This document shows positions 6,655-14,563 of a stretch of DNA of 33,248 bases, in pieces. A model generated the notes under the pieces. The model worked only from the letters and a program-made list of their open reading frames with translations, made no database searches and had not been told where the DNA came from. Numbering within the stretch: position 1 is the stretch's first letter; the number at the start of each line of letters is the position of its first letter. The position numbers were made by a program, and so were the translations under genes. Source of the DNA: an uncultured SAR116 cluster alpha proteobacterium (lineage in GTDB: Bacteria > Pseudomonadota > Alphaproteobacteria > Puniceispirillales > Puniceispirillaceae); assembly GCA_902518965.1 (NCBI GenBank), contig CABYIQ010000020.1, positions 1 through 33,248 of the forward strand, given 5' to 3'.

Positions 6655-7281
6655 ATGATTATATCAAGATTAAGTGCACTTACTACAGCGCTTTGTGTGA
6701 TTCTACTATCACCTTATGACGCGCTATCTTGCACCGTAGATGATGTTAACAGTTTTTCCTTCTATGCTGACGGAAAGATGAAAGACATTAGCAAGCGGGT
6801 GGTAGTATACGAACAAATTCATAATTATTTTGAGAAGCTGCATTCAAGAATTCCAGTTACAACTCCTGAAACTAAACGCATTTTGGATAAGCTAGAATAT
6901 TCCCAAAAATATCAACGTGTTGATTACAAAATTATGGAGGCAAAAGACAATTTACAAAGAATAAAAACGGTGTTTTCAAATTTGAAAAGAACCTCAAAGG
7001 AGCTGCAAGAAGACAATAGTTATAGGGTTGCAGATGCTAGTTTTGAAAGCGCACTTCTTTCTGAAGCCATATATTTTCTGACAAACTTATATTTTCCCAA
7101 CAGTCTCACCGCCATGTCGGAAATAGGCCTTTTGGAACAGCCAGATGAACGCGGGTATATCTTTGGCTGCTCATTGCTAGCGGGAAGATTGACCGGTTTT
7201 AATGCAGATTTATCTTTTGAAATTTATACGCATTTAGAACTCAGTTATGGTGGAATAGCTGACGAACAATTTAAATTTTGA
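6655..7281 (+). CDS. Exported helical protein, sole cargo of unit B
   Basis: A 208-residue protein. The N-terminus (about 1-25) is a signal peptide ending near Ala-Leu-Ser-Cys; the Cys after it could be lipidated, but the lipobox is poor, so plain secretion is as likely. The mature part is rich in charged and polar residues with long predicted helices between about 45 and 130. I do not recognise the family. No clear Shine-Dalgarno; a perfect TTGACA lies at 6631-6636 but too close to the ATG for a normal promoter with leader. It stands alone between the two att sites. Confidence 0.6.
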   Translation: MIISRLSALTTALCVILLSPYDALSCTVDDVNSFSFYADGKMKDISKRVVVYEQIHNYFEKLHSRIPVTTPETKRILDKLEYSQKYQRVDYKIMEAKDNLQRIKTVFSNLKRTSKELQEDNSYRVADASFESALLSEAIYFLTNLYFPNSLTAMSEIGLLEQPDERGYIFGCSLLAGRLTGFNADLSFEIYTHLELSYGGIADEQFKF

Positions 7282-7373
7282 AGTATTCGCAGATGCCTTT
7301 GTTTTCCTTTAGGGACTATTTATTTCCTTTACCAAAAGGTTATTCAAATTAGGCTCTTCTCTATAATGAGCAG

Positions 7374-7431
7374 CAGAGGTGTGGCAGACCAAAATATAGG
7401 GAAATCAAAACAACCTAAGTCATTGAAATAT
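7374..7431. repeat. tRNA-proximal arm of unit B, homologous to 15811-15868
   Basis: The 58 bp before this att core closely match the 58 bp before the core in the intact tRNA-Arg gene, including GCAGAGGTGTGGCAGACC with the TGTGGCA motif at 7380-7386 and the shared TATAGGGAAAT and TAAGTCATTG blocks. It therefore belongs to the element family and not to the chromosome. Confidence 0.7.
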
Positions 7432-7506
7432 ATGGCGACTCCGGGAGGACTCGAACCCCCAACCTGCTGATTAGAAGTCAGCTGCTCTATCCAGTTGAGC
7501 TACGGA
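7432..7506 (-). repeat. att site 2: 75-bp 3' part of tRNA-Arg(UCU)
   Basis: Identical to the core in the intact gene and to 6399-6473. As at site 3, the bases replacing the acceptor 5' strand break three pairs, so it should not fold as a tRNA. It separates unit B (left) from unit A (right). Confidence 0.85.
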
Positions 7507-7599
7507 TAAAACTGTTTTCATTACCTTTTTTTCTCGGTACCACACCGCGGTTTTAACGTTCCTCACACGCTTATTGTGGCACAGGTGTGGCGGGAATTT
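7507..7599. repeat. Distal arm of unit A, homologous to 6474-6565
   Basis: It shares the 28-base block next to the core, the CCACACCGCGGTTTT block and a pair of TGTGGC(A/G) motifs 11 bp apart (7575-7581 and 7586-7592) with the distal arm of unit B. Confidence 0.7.
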
Positions 7600-7729
7600 A
7601 AGTGAAAAACACTTCCTAACAACTGCTTTTAACCAAAAATGACAACACATTTTCTCATATACTTGTTGTAGGACCCGCCGCTAATGACAAGCTCCCCTGC
7701 CCGGTTTTTTATGAGCGTTTCTCCGCCTT

Positions 7730-7948
7730 CTATCCTTGATGACAAAATGTTTGGCAAGCTGCCTCAGTCGAAAAAGTAGTTTGTGGCATTTGAAGTATGC
7801 CCGCGTCATCATTGGTTCCATAAAAACTTATCTCAATGATAACCCAATTTTCCTGCATCGCCTGAGCTGGGCCAGCTAAAAATAGTAGAGACAACAGGGC
7901 TATGATTGATGCCTTTAGAGATTGGCTCACTTTATTAATACTGTGCAA
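7730..7948 (-). CDS. Small exported peptide
   Basis: A 72-residue precursor from a TTG at 7948, chosen because AGGAG lies five bases upstream; an in-frame ATG six codons earlier has no such site. A clear Sec signal peptide ends at Ala-Gln-Ala. The mature peptide of about 42 residues has the pattern F-S-T-E-A-A-C-Q near its end, common in small alphaproteobacterial exported proteins, but those usually continue 15 or more residues, so this copy may be C-terminally shortened. Function unknown. Confidence 0.4.
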   Translation of the reverse strand: MHSINKVSQSLKASIIALLSLLFLAGPAQAMQENWVIIEISFYGTNDDAGILQMPQTTFSTEAACQTFCHQG

Positions 7949-8213
7949 AACAACTCCTATTTGCATTGCCGCGGCAAAACGTCAAAAAGAAACAAGCCTA
8001 TGGTTTTGTCAACTGTCCCCTTGTAGTGATTGTTTGAATCTGGTTTGTGTTATGCATGTGGCAAGCAGACAAACGTGGCAACTTTTACCTAACTAAATTT
8101 AGGCTCCCTCAGTTCAGCTTAATCTAGATGATGGGTTACTGTAGGCTTCTACTCCGTGCCTATCGGTTACCTCAGACTGCTAAAAATACCACCAGATACA
8201 TCTACCAACCAGG

Positions 8214-8257
8214 CTTTCACGGCGGCAACACGGGTTCGAATATCGCAAGAGATGCCA
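8214..8257 (+). pseudogene. Relic of the 3' half of tRNA-Glu(UUC)
   Basis: 44 nt that match tRNA-Glu from the start of its anticodon loop to the CCA end. The first 28 bases are identical to the intact tRNA-Glu in this window (23408-23483, minus); the last 16 have five mismatches, spoiling the T and acceptor stems, while GATGCCA at the end is kept. No 5' half precedes it. A fragment beginning exactly at the anticodon loop is what a tyrosine recombinase using tRNA-Glu as target leaves behind. TGTGGCA-type motifs lie nearby (8057-8063 direct, 8253-8259 inverted). The rest of the 616-bp gap 7949-8564 shows no gene. Confidence 0.7.
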
Positions 8258-8564
8258 CACTATTCAGCAATCGACTTTAGTAAATCACACGCCTCTAGCC
8301 CATGAGGCTGAGGACTCTTTTGACATTTGTTTTGGTTTTGACGGACGGGTATTTGGTCGAATTCGTCAATTGAAAACAGAGTAATCATATAAAGAACTAA
8401 ACACTTTTTTTCACGTAGAAATAATAGCATGTGGTTTTGCTATTTTGAATTGGAAGTCAAGAAGCTTTTTATGCTTGTTGGATAACTCCTTTAAGGAACT
8501 CTTACGTTTGTCTAAATATAGATTAAATAAAAACCCTAGTTTTTGTTGAACAGAAAGTATAATT

Positions 8565-10409
8565 TTGCCTTTTGCTCTTAAAAGCCCTCAGAGTTGGATA
8601 AACATAAATCAACTTGTGCATACTGAACCTCCTCGTACAATAACACCGTTTATAATTTGGTGTCTTCGTGGGACACATATTTCATTGGCGATCGCGACTT
8701 TTGCTAGCGTAACGATCGGAGTCGTCGAGACTTATATAGCTGCGATGATTGGGTATATTCTGGATCTTGTTTTAGAAACAGAGCCAAGCTTATTGATCTC
8801 GGAAAAATGGCCTTTAATTGCAATAGCTTCAGGCTTCTTACTATTCGTTAGACCAGTATCGTTTCTTCTATCGGCATATCTGCAGTCTGTAGTGCTGAGT
8901 CCAGGTGTTCGAACTTTGGTTGCTACTCGTTTGCATCGTTGGACTATGGGTCATCCAAAAAGTTTTTTTGATAACGATTTTGCTGGCAGAATTGCTCAAA
9001 AAGAAATTCAGGCGTCGAATGCTTTAGCTGACGTCATTGTTGAAACAATTCAAACTGTTTTTTTTGCTATTGCTTCGGTCATAGCATCTTTTTGGATAAT
9101 TAGTTCTGTTGATTTGAGAATAGGGTTGGTTGTGGTTCTTTGGCTTATCGGCTTTTATTTTCTCATGCGTTATTTCTTGCCGCGGATAAAAACAAAATCT
9201 GCAAAAAGAGCCAATGCACAAGCAGTAGCTTCAGGTCAAATAGTAGATACGATTAGCAATATAGGTATTGTAAAATTGTTTGCAAATTCAGTATTTGAAG
9301 ATAGGTCAGCACTAAAGGCTTTCGATAGTCTAAAAACCTCACTTTGCAAATATGGAATGGAGCTGGTTCGGTTTAGGGTATGCATGGTGTTTTATGCCAG
9401 TTTGCTTTTTTTCCTTGTTATGGCAGGCTGCTCGTTTCTCTGGACTAAAGGAGCAATATCACCTGGAGAAGTTGTAATTGCCGGCTCTGTTTCTTTGAGA
9501 ATTATGATGATGGCAGGTTGGGTAAGCTTTTCATTATTGACGATATATACAAACCTTGGTGACGTTCATGATGCAATGGAAACATTAGCAGTACCTTATA
9601 GTCTAGTAGATGAGAAACAAGCCCCGGATCTAAGAGTAGTAAAAGGGGAAATTGAGTTCGAAGATGTTACATACGCTTATGGAAAACACATTGGCGGCAT
9701 AAAAGGTATCTCACTTCATATAAAGGCCCGAGAAAAACTAGGAATTGTAGGTGCCTCTGGAGCTGGAAAGTCTACGTTTGTCTCTACACTTTTGAGAATG
9801 CATGACCCTGAGAATGGGTCTGTTTTTATCGACGGCCAAAATATAAGAAATGTAAATCAGGATAGTCTTCGCAAGCATATAAGTATGGTTACCCAAGAAA
9901 CTTCCATGTTTAATAGGAGTGCCCGTGAGAACATTCAGTATGGTTACCCAGATGCAACAGAAAATGAAATAATTGAAGCATCAAAAAGAGCTGGCGCGCA
10001 TGAATTTATAAAGAATCTCGAAGATAATTTTGGGAGACAAGGATATGAAGCGCATCTCGGTGAAAGAGGTGTTAAATTGTCTGGCGGACAACGTCAGCGA
10101 ATTGCCTTGGCTCGAGCTATATTAAAAAATGCTCCAATATTAATTTTAGATGAGGCCACAAGCGCGCTGGATAGTGAGGTTGAGGCAGTAATACAAGAAG
10201 CACTTGTTTCTGTGATGAGAGGAAAGACAGTAATAGCAATAGCACATCGGTTATCAACAATATCGCACATGGATAGGATTCTAGTTATGAAAGAAGGAAA
10301 TATTGTTGAGCAAGGTGCTCATTCTCACCTCCTGCGGAAAGACGGTATTTATGCTAGTTTTTGGAAACGCCAATCTGGTGGGTTTCTTGGGATACAACCT
10401 GCTGAATAG
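8565..10409 (+). CDS. ABC exporter, fused membrane and ATPase domains
   Basis: A 614-residue type I ABC exporter half-transporter (MsbA/LmrA-like organisation). Residues about 30-330 hold six membrane helices; the C-terminal nucleotide-binding domain has Walker A at 396-403 (GASGAGKS), a Q-loop in VTQETSMF, signature LSGGQ at 505-509, Walker B ending at Asp529-Glu530 and the switch His561. All catalytic residues are intact, so it should be active as a homodimer. Start is a TTG with a poor ribosome site; no ATG is available before the membrane domain. The substrate cannot be read from sequence; lipids, peptides or small hydrophobic compounds are usual for the family. Stand-alone, convergent with the cyclase gene. 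Confidence 0.92.
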   Translation: MPFALKSPQSWININQLVHTEPPRTITPFIIWCLRGTHISLAIATFASVTIGVVETYIAAMIGYILDLVLETEPSLLISEKWPLIAIASGFLLFVRPVSFLLSAYLQSVVLSPGVRTLVATRLHRWTMGHPKSFFDNDFAGRIAQKEIQASNALADVIVETIQTVFFAIASVIASFWIISSVDLRIGLVVVLWLIGFYFLMRYFLPRIKTKSAKRANAQAVASGQIVDTISNIGIVKLFANSVFEDRSALKAFDSLKTSLCKYGMELVRFRVCMVFYASLLFFLVMAGCSFLWTKGAISPGEVVIAGSVSLRIMMMAGWVSFSLLTIYTNLGDVHDAMETLAVPYSLVDEKQAPDLRVVKGEIEFEDVTYAYGKHIGGIKGISLHIKAREKLGIVGASGAGKSTFVSTLLRMHDPENGSVFIDGQNIRNVNQDSLRKHISMVTQETSMFNRSARENIQYGYPDATENEIIEASKRAGAHEFIKNLEDNFGRQGYEAHLGERGVKLSGGQRQRIALARAILKNAPILILDEATSALDSEVEAVIQEALVSVMRGKTVIAIAHRLSTISHMDRILVMKEGNIVEQGAHSHLLRKDGIYASFWKRQSGGFLGIQPAE

Positions 10410-10416
10410 GTAAGTT

Positions 10417-10441
10417 GCAAAAACTTGGATTTTTCAAGTTT
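10417..10441 (-). terminator. Rho-independent terminator of the cyclase gene
   Basis: Perfect 7-bp stem AAACTTG (10421-10427) and CAAGTTT (10435-10441) with a 7-nt loop, followed on the minus strand by five T. It lies in the 46-bp gap between two convergent genes and could weakly stop transcription from both sides. Confidence 0.55.
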
Positions 10442-10455
10442 GTGGCTATCGTTTT

Positions 10456-12198
10456 TCATATCGAATTCAGAACTTCAGTAAGTTCTTCACTCGTTCGCTT
10501 ATCTTGAAAAAGCTGAGTGGAAACAAATTTTTCACTCGTCATTTCACTTTCACTAATCGCCATTTTGAGCATTTGTTTCGCAATATCATGGTTGGCTAAA
10601 GCTTTATTGCAGGCCGCACCGTAAAATAAACTGGTTCGTGTTTCAATTTGCATCTTTTTAAAAGTTGATAATGCTTCTTCATGCTGTCTCAGTAAATAAA
10701 GGCAAAGGCCCTGCGTCTCTAAAACTAAATCTGAGCAAAATGGGTCTAAACGAAGAGCCCTTTCTATTTGACCTAAACCTTTCTCAGGTTGTCCTAAATA
10801 GCACAATAAAACCGCATATCGAGAAATGTGGTATGTGTCACTAGGGCAAATTTCAATTGCTTTTTCATGATGGAAAATTGCCTTCTCCATGTCTCCTTCA
10901 AATAATAGTTTTATTGCACCCATGATCCGATGAGCTTCAGGGTCGTTTGGGTCTAAATCCATTGCTTTATTGACTGATGCAAGAGCTTCGTCCATCCAAC
11001 CGTCTGGCATCTCTTCTTGAAACCATTCTGCGTTGTTTGCCAGCGAACACGTTTTCCAAGCATGCGCTCTAGCATAATTTGGGTCTGCTTCGATTGCTTT
11101 ATTGAAAAAAGATAATGCTTTTCTGTTATTCTCAGCATTAAGAGAACTTCTTCGGTGATACTCTAGACCCTGTAAGACAAAGTCATACGCCTCTAGGTTT
11201 TCCGGTTTGGCATTAGCAAGTTTTTTCACTTGATCTCTCTCAACAGATCCCACAATTACAGACACAATCCTTTCTATTATCGCATCTTGCACATCAAATA
11301 TTTCGTCAATTGTCGTGTCAAAATTGTCTGACCAGATAGTCTCTCCTTTTTCTGTTGATAATAAGTTTGCGCTTATACGCATCTTATTTCCAAGTTTCCG
11401 AACCTTACCTTCAAGAAGATATCGAACGCCAAGTTCTTCACCTATTTCTGAATAAGTTTTATCCTTAGATGAATACGAGAAACTCGCGTTACTCGACATG
11501 ACGAGCAGTTTTTTGTAACGAGACAATGAAGATATAAGGTCGTCAGAGAAACCCTCACAAAAATAGTCTTGATCCTCGTCGTTGCTTAGATTTTTAAATA
11601 ACATTATTGCAATCGAGCCGGCATCTTTTTGAGTGATTTTGATCTTAGGTCTTGTATCTGCACTCAATAATGCCCTTTGTGCGCCTCGGCATTTTAATAC
11701 ATTATAAGCCTTAATAGGTTGCTTTATGTTTTTCAGACTAAGTTGGCCGGCATCTTCATAAGAAACTTTTACTTTCAAATTTACAAACTGATAAACACTG
11801 TCAGAAATACATATCCCATCAGCCGATGTCTCTGCCTCTAGTCTCGCGGCAATATTAACAGCATCACCAAAAAGATTTCCGTCAGAATCCATCACATCGC
11901 CTAAGTTAATGCCGATGCGGAAATGCATTTTTTCTTTTTCTTCGACATTAAAATTATTTGCTTGAGCTTGTCCCTGAATCTGCACAGCGCACTCGACAGC
12001 CTTTACCGGACTAGAAAATTCAGCAAGCACACTATCACCAGCTGTATTGAAGATGCGGCCTTGACTGTCTTTTATTGTCCGGTCAATTCTATGACGGTTC
12101 TTCTCTAGATTTTGAAGTGTGTGTGCCTCATCCTCCCCCATCATTTTGCTGAAGCCCACGACATCAAGAGCCAGAATCGTAGCTAACCTTCTTTCCAT
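10456..12198 (-). CDS. Class III adenylate/guanylate cyclase with TolB-like and TPR regions
   Basis: A 580-residue signalling protein. Residues 1-170 are a class III nucleotidyl cyclase domain: metal ligands Asp12 (LALDVVGFS) and Asp55 (AGDSVLAEF), and the transition-state pair Asn115 and Arg119 (GDAVNIAARL). Residues about 190-330 match the segment often annotated as TolB N-terminal/FlgO-like in these proteins (IAIMLFKNLS ... YLLEGKVRK). Residues about 345-560 contain TPR repeats with N-Y-A-R-A-H-A-W and P-E-A-H-R-I-M-G type helices. No membrane helix, so a cytoplasmic cyclase with a protein-interaction tail. The three-part architecture is frequent in Alphaproteobacteria. Cyclase residues look intact; ATP versus GTP preference cannot be fixed by eye. 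Confidence 0.88.
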   Translation of the reverse strand: MERRLATILALDVVGFSKMMGEDEAHTLQNLEKNRHRIDRTIKDSQGRIFNTAGDSVLAEFSSPVKAVECAVQIQGQAQANNFNVEEKEKMHFRIGINLGDVMDSDGNLFGDAVNIAARLEAETSADGICISDSVYQFVNLKVKVSYEDAGQLSLKNIKQPIKAYNVLKCRGAQRALLSADTRPKIKITQKDAGSIAIMLFKNLSNDEDQDYFCEGFSDDLISSLSRYKKLLVMSSNASFSYSSKDKTYSEIGEELGVRYLLEGKVRKLGNKMRISANLLSTEKGETIWSDNFDTTIDEIFDVQDAIIERIVSVIVGSVERDQVKKLANAKPENLEAYDFVLQGLEYHRRSSLNAENNRKALSFFNKAIEADPNYARAHAWKTCSLANNAEWFQEEMPDGWMDEALASVNKAMDLDPNDPEAHRIMGAIKLLFEGDMEKAIFHHEKAIEICPSDTYHISRYAVLLCYLGQPEKGLGQIERALRLDPFCSDLVLETQGLCLYLLRQHEEALSTFKKMQIETRTSLFYGAACNKALANHDIAKQMLKMAISESEMTSEKFVSTQLFQDKRTSEELTEVLNSI

Positions 12199-12418
12199 CT
12201 ATAAATTTCCAGTTTCTTAATCAAACAAGTATTAAATTTAATTGTAGGCGATTTAATTTCGTTTTCGAATTCTTAAGTCAATAATATACGGTCGTTGAAC
12301 AGTAAGTGAAATTTTTAATCGATAATGATTACCAGATTGAAACTGTGTTATCCGTTTTCAATCAAGCATTTCATGACAGTAACGGCATTTTATAGCTTTA
12401 ATTTTTATAATTTCAGCA

Positions 12419-12446
12419 CAAAAAGGACACTCCTTCTCATTGTCCT
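12419..12446 (-). terminator. Rho-independent terminator after the 12480-12890 gene
   Basis: On the minus strand AGGACA and TGTCCT (12441-12446 and 12424-12429) form a stem with an 11-nt loop, followed by five T. It supports transcription of the small gene ending at 12480. The rest of the gap 12199-12479 shows only AT-rich sequence, likely promoter DNA for the cyclase gene. Confidence 0.6.
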
Positions 12447-12479
12447 GTCCACCTAGTCAAACCTTAGCCCGAATTTGTT

Positions 12480-12890
12480 CTATCGGGGCGCTACGATTTC
12501 TCTATTATATCCAGAGTGATGAGAGCGAAAGCGAGCACCCCAAGCACTCAATGTCTCTACTGCGTTAGGTCTTGCATTACCTAAACATAATACGTCAGTT
12601 ATATCGATCAGCTCTAAAACCTCAGAGGCTAAGGGACTTGCAGCATGATTTCCTAAACGTATCATCATTGCATCACTATCGGTAAAGGCTTCTATAAGGG
12701 TGGCTTCACTTCCGTCTTCGGAGATGTGCCATTCATAACTAATGCTATTTTCTTCTTTTAGCTCATAGATATACTTCGCTGCACGATCTCTAGCCCAAGT
12801 TTTAAATCCCTCTGTATCTTTTACTTTGGAATCAATTATCAAAACCATTCGATCAGACGCTACGTTTGTAGCAATGTTTTCGATCCTCAT
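12480..12890 (-). CDS. ABM-like dimeric alpha-beta barrel protein
   Basis: A 136-residue protein without signal peptide. The order of elements (strand VLIIDSKV, helix FKTWARDRAAK, strand SYEWHISEDG, strand ATLIEAFTDSDAM, helix, strand) fits the ferredoxin-like dimeric alpha-beta barrel of antibiotic biosynthesis monooxygenase-like proteins, which include cofactor-free oxygenases and many uncharacterised members. Assignment is by fold pattern only; ligand residues cannot be confirmed. The start at 12890 lacks a Shine-Dalgarno; Met15 is an alternative and would sit directly at the first strand. A terminator follows the gene. Confidence 0.55.
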   Translation of the reverse strand: MRIENIATNVASDRMVLIIDSKVKDTEGFKTWARDRAAKYIYELKEENSISYEWHISEDGSEATLIEAFTDSDAMMIRLGNHAASPLASEVLELIDITDVLCLGNARPNAVETLSAWGARFRSHHSGYNREIVAPR

Positions 12891-12985
12891 ATAAGCAAAT
12901 ATGCGAGAAGAGTTGCCGCAAACAAGTGCATAATGTGTTTATGATTGATTACTTAAAGAAATTTATATCAAACTCTCTTAACATG

Positions 12986-13648
12986 TTAATTTTTTCTAAG
13001 ATAAATTGCATGATATTCTTTTTGCGCATCTTTGTATTTAATAAATTCTGTTTCCACCGCAAATCCAACTTTTTCAAAAGTCTTGACTATATCCTCCAAA
13101 TTTTTATTTGGAGCAACTTTATCATCAAAATTTTTAATACCCTCGAATTTACAGACTAAAATACCTAATCCATCAATTTTTAAAATTCTGAAGAATTCTC
13201 TGGCATAGTCGATTATAGGGTGCAGAAAATAAATCACATTAACAGCTAGTAATTTATCAAATGAATCATCTTTGATTATGTCAGATAAGCTTTTTGCATC
13301 ATTGGATAAGATAGTAACATTCTGATTTTTAAATTTTTGGATTAATTTACTACGGAATGAATCACTTACTTCTATTGAAACAATTTCTGTGGAAGTTAAC
13401 TCTAGTAATTTTTTAATTCCTTGGCCGTTACCAGATCCAATTTCAATAACATGATCATTTTTTTGAACATTTAGTTTTTTTATTGAATCGGTGTAAACAA
13501 ATTCGTTAAATACGATCATTAGTTCCTTCGCAATATTTCCTAAAAAACCATTGCCAGGACTCTTCATATTTTGTGTCATAAGTTTTGTATGCTTTATTTG
13601 AGAGTAGATAAATCGATATAGGTATAATTTAATTTTAGCTAATTTCAT
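12986..13648 (-). CDS. Class I SAM-dependent methyltransferase, very AT-rich
   Basis: A 220-residue protein with the Rossmann methyltransferase motif I at 67-77 (VIEIGSGNGQG), motif II Glu at the end of the next strand (IVSIEVS), an acidic motif III (LSNDAKSL) and motif IV/post I (FDKLLAVNVIYFLHP). The small-molecule type resembles UbiE/class-11 methyltransferases; the substrate is unknown. Start at 13648 has AAGGGA eight bases before. Codons are far richer in A/T than in all neighbours, including the rest of the island, with many Lys, Ile and Asn, pointing to recent transfer from a low-GC donor. Confidence 0.8.
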   Translation of the reverse strand: MKLAKIKLYLYRFIYSQIKHTKLMTQNMKSPGNGFLGNIAKELMIVFNEFVYTDSIKKLNVQKNDHVIEIGSGNGQGIKKLLELTSTEIVSIEVSDSFRSKLIQKFKNQNVTILSNDAKSLSDIIKDDSFDKLLAVNVIYFLHPIIDYAREFFRILKIDGLGILVCKFEGIKNFDDKVAPNKNLEDIVKTFEKVGFAVETEFIKYKDAQKEYHAIYLRKN

Positions 13649-13843
13649 TTAATCATCCCTTTGTTTTGTTCATTGAACTAATAGATTAATCCATCCCTAG
13701 AAAACAGCAGGTGCATATTGAAGAAAACTAGGGCCTGCATTTCAAATGGGTAAGAGTTTTCAGGAATAGTAATTTTGTAAAATTGTCAGCTAATGTAGAG
13801 CGCTATTTACCCTCAAGCACCAGTGATATGTTCCGGTAAGCTC

Positions 13844-14161
13844 TTAAGTCTTCTTCTCAATCATATTCAGGATATCATCACTGGAATATTTAACTGTAGC
13901 CATCCCGCCGGACATAGATATTTTGACTCCCATATCCTGAAGTTGAGCAAACACAGATTGATGAGCATGATGAATTCTTTCTGAGTCAGATTTGCTTCTC
14001 CACAAATTTATGAAACATAATGTGGTGTCGTCTATATCAACAAATTGTGTAAGAAGAAGCCCCTCAGCAAAAAATCCATCTACTATCGAAACGAATTTGT
14101 CTCTCATAGCTTCTTTTGCTAACTGATTTTGGAATCTGACGGTATGTATACGTGTAAACAT
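13844..14161 (-). CDS. Small ABM-like or dimeric-barrel protein
   Basis: A 105-residue protein with a strong AGAGGAAG ribosome site before the ATG. Pattern: strand (IHTVRFQ), helix (AKEAMRDKFVSIVDGFF), strand (GLLLTQFVDID), strand (TLCFINLWRSK), helix (HHAHQSVFAQLQDM), strand (KISMSGGMATVKY). This is the ferredoxin-like order of ABM-type proteins, like the 12480 gene, though the two are not obviously close in sequence. No signal peptide. Function unknown; a role in oxidative tailoring is possible but unsupported. Confidence 0.5.
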   Translation of the reverse strand: MFTRIHTVRFQNQLAKEAMRDKFVSIVDGFFAEGLLLTQFVDIDDTTLCFINLWRSKSDSERIHHAHQSVFAQLQDMGVKISMSGGMATVKYSSDDILNMIEKKT

Positions 14162-14196
14162 GCAACTTCCTCTACATAAATATCTAACATTTATAA

Positions 14197-14352
14197 TTAT
14201 ATGACATAATGGGACGTGCTGTTCTTCAAAATTTTAATTTCACCCAAGTGATTTTCCAAAATTTCGGTAGAAACTTGTAAATAAAATTCCTCTCCATAAG
14301 CAGTGGAGCAGGCAGTCAGTAACAGAGCAGCCGCGATAAGTAGGCGCATCAT
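14197..14352 (-). CDS. Small lipoprotein, 51 residues
   Basis: A short gene with good translation signals: GAGGA six bases before a double ATG (14350-14352, 14347-14349). The product begins Met-Met-Arg, a hydrophobic Leu/Ala stretch and the lipobox Leu-Thr-Ala-Cys at residues 12-15, so it should be lipidated at Cys15. The mature part of 37 residues is mostly polar with a possible short helix. Such entericidin-sized lipoproteins are common but usually missed. It lies 35 bp upstream of the 105-residue gene on the same strand and may share its transcript. Confidence 0.6.
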   Translation of the reverse strand: MMRLLIAAALLLTACSTAYGEEFYLQVSTEILENHLGEIKILKNSTSHYVI

Positions 14353-14563
14353 CTTAAGTCCTCATCAAAACGAGGTGGTATCCTCTGACGGCCACTAGGG
14401 CTTTTATCCAATTTTTCCTCAAGGTTTTTATTTTCTTACCCTCTTTTTTGCCTCACACCCTATCTCTTTAGGATTATCATATCTGATGCAATAATTTGAC
14501 AGAAAACAGATAAAAAGAGATTCTTGGGTTTAGATTTCACCATAGACTATTCTTGGGCGTTTT

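Larger units (their letters stand above)
6474..7431. mobile_element. Integrative unit B, about 1 kb, single gene, no integrase
   Basis: Bounded by two identical att cores (6399-6473 and 7432-7506). Its right (tRNA-proximal) arm matches that of unit A and its left (distal) arm matches the distal arm of unit A. It contains only the exported-protein gene at 6655-7281. This organisation is what a non-autonomous element mobilised in trans would show; deletion leftovers of a larger element are the alternative, but the preservation of both arms argues against simple decay. Confidence 0.6.

Noticed and set aside
6399-7506. Two extra tRNA-Arg genes
   Set aside because: Both partial copies keep anticodon, D and T arms, but the 5' acceptor strand TTATCCG mispairs at three positions with the 3' strand, so they should not be charged or matured. 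They are att sites.
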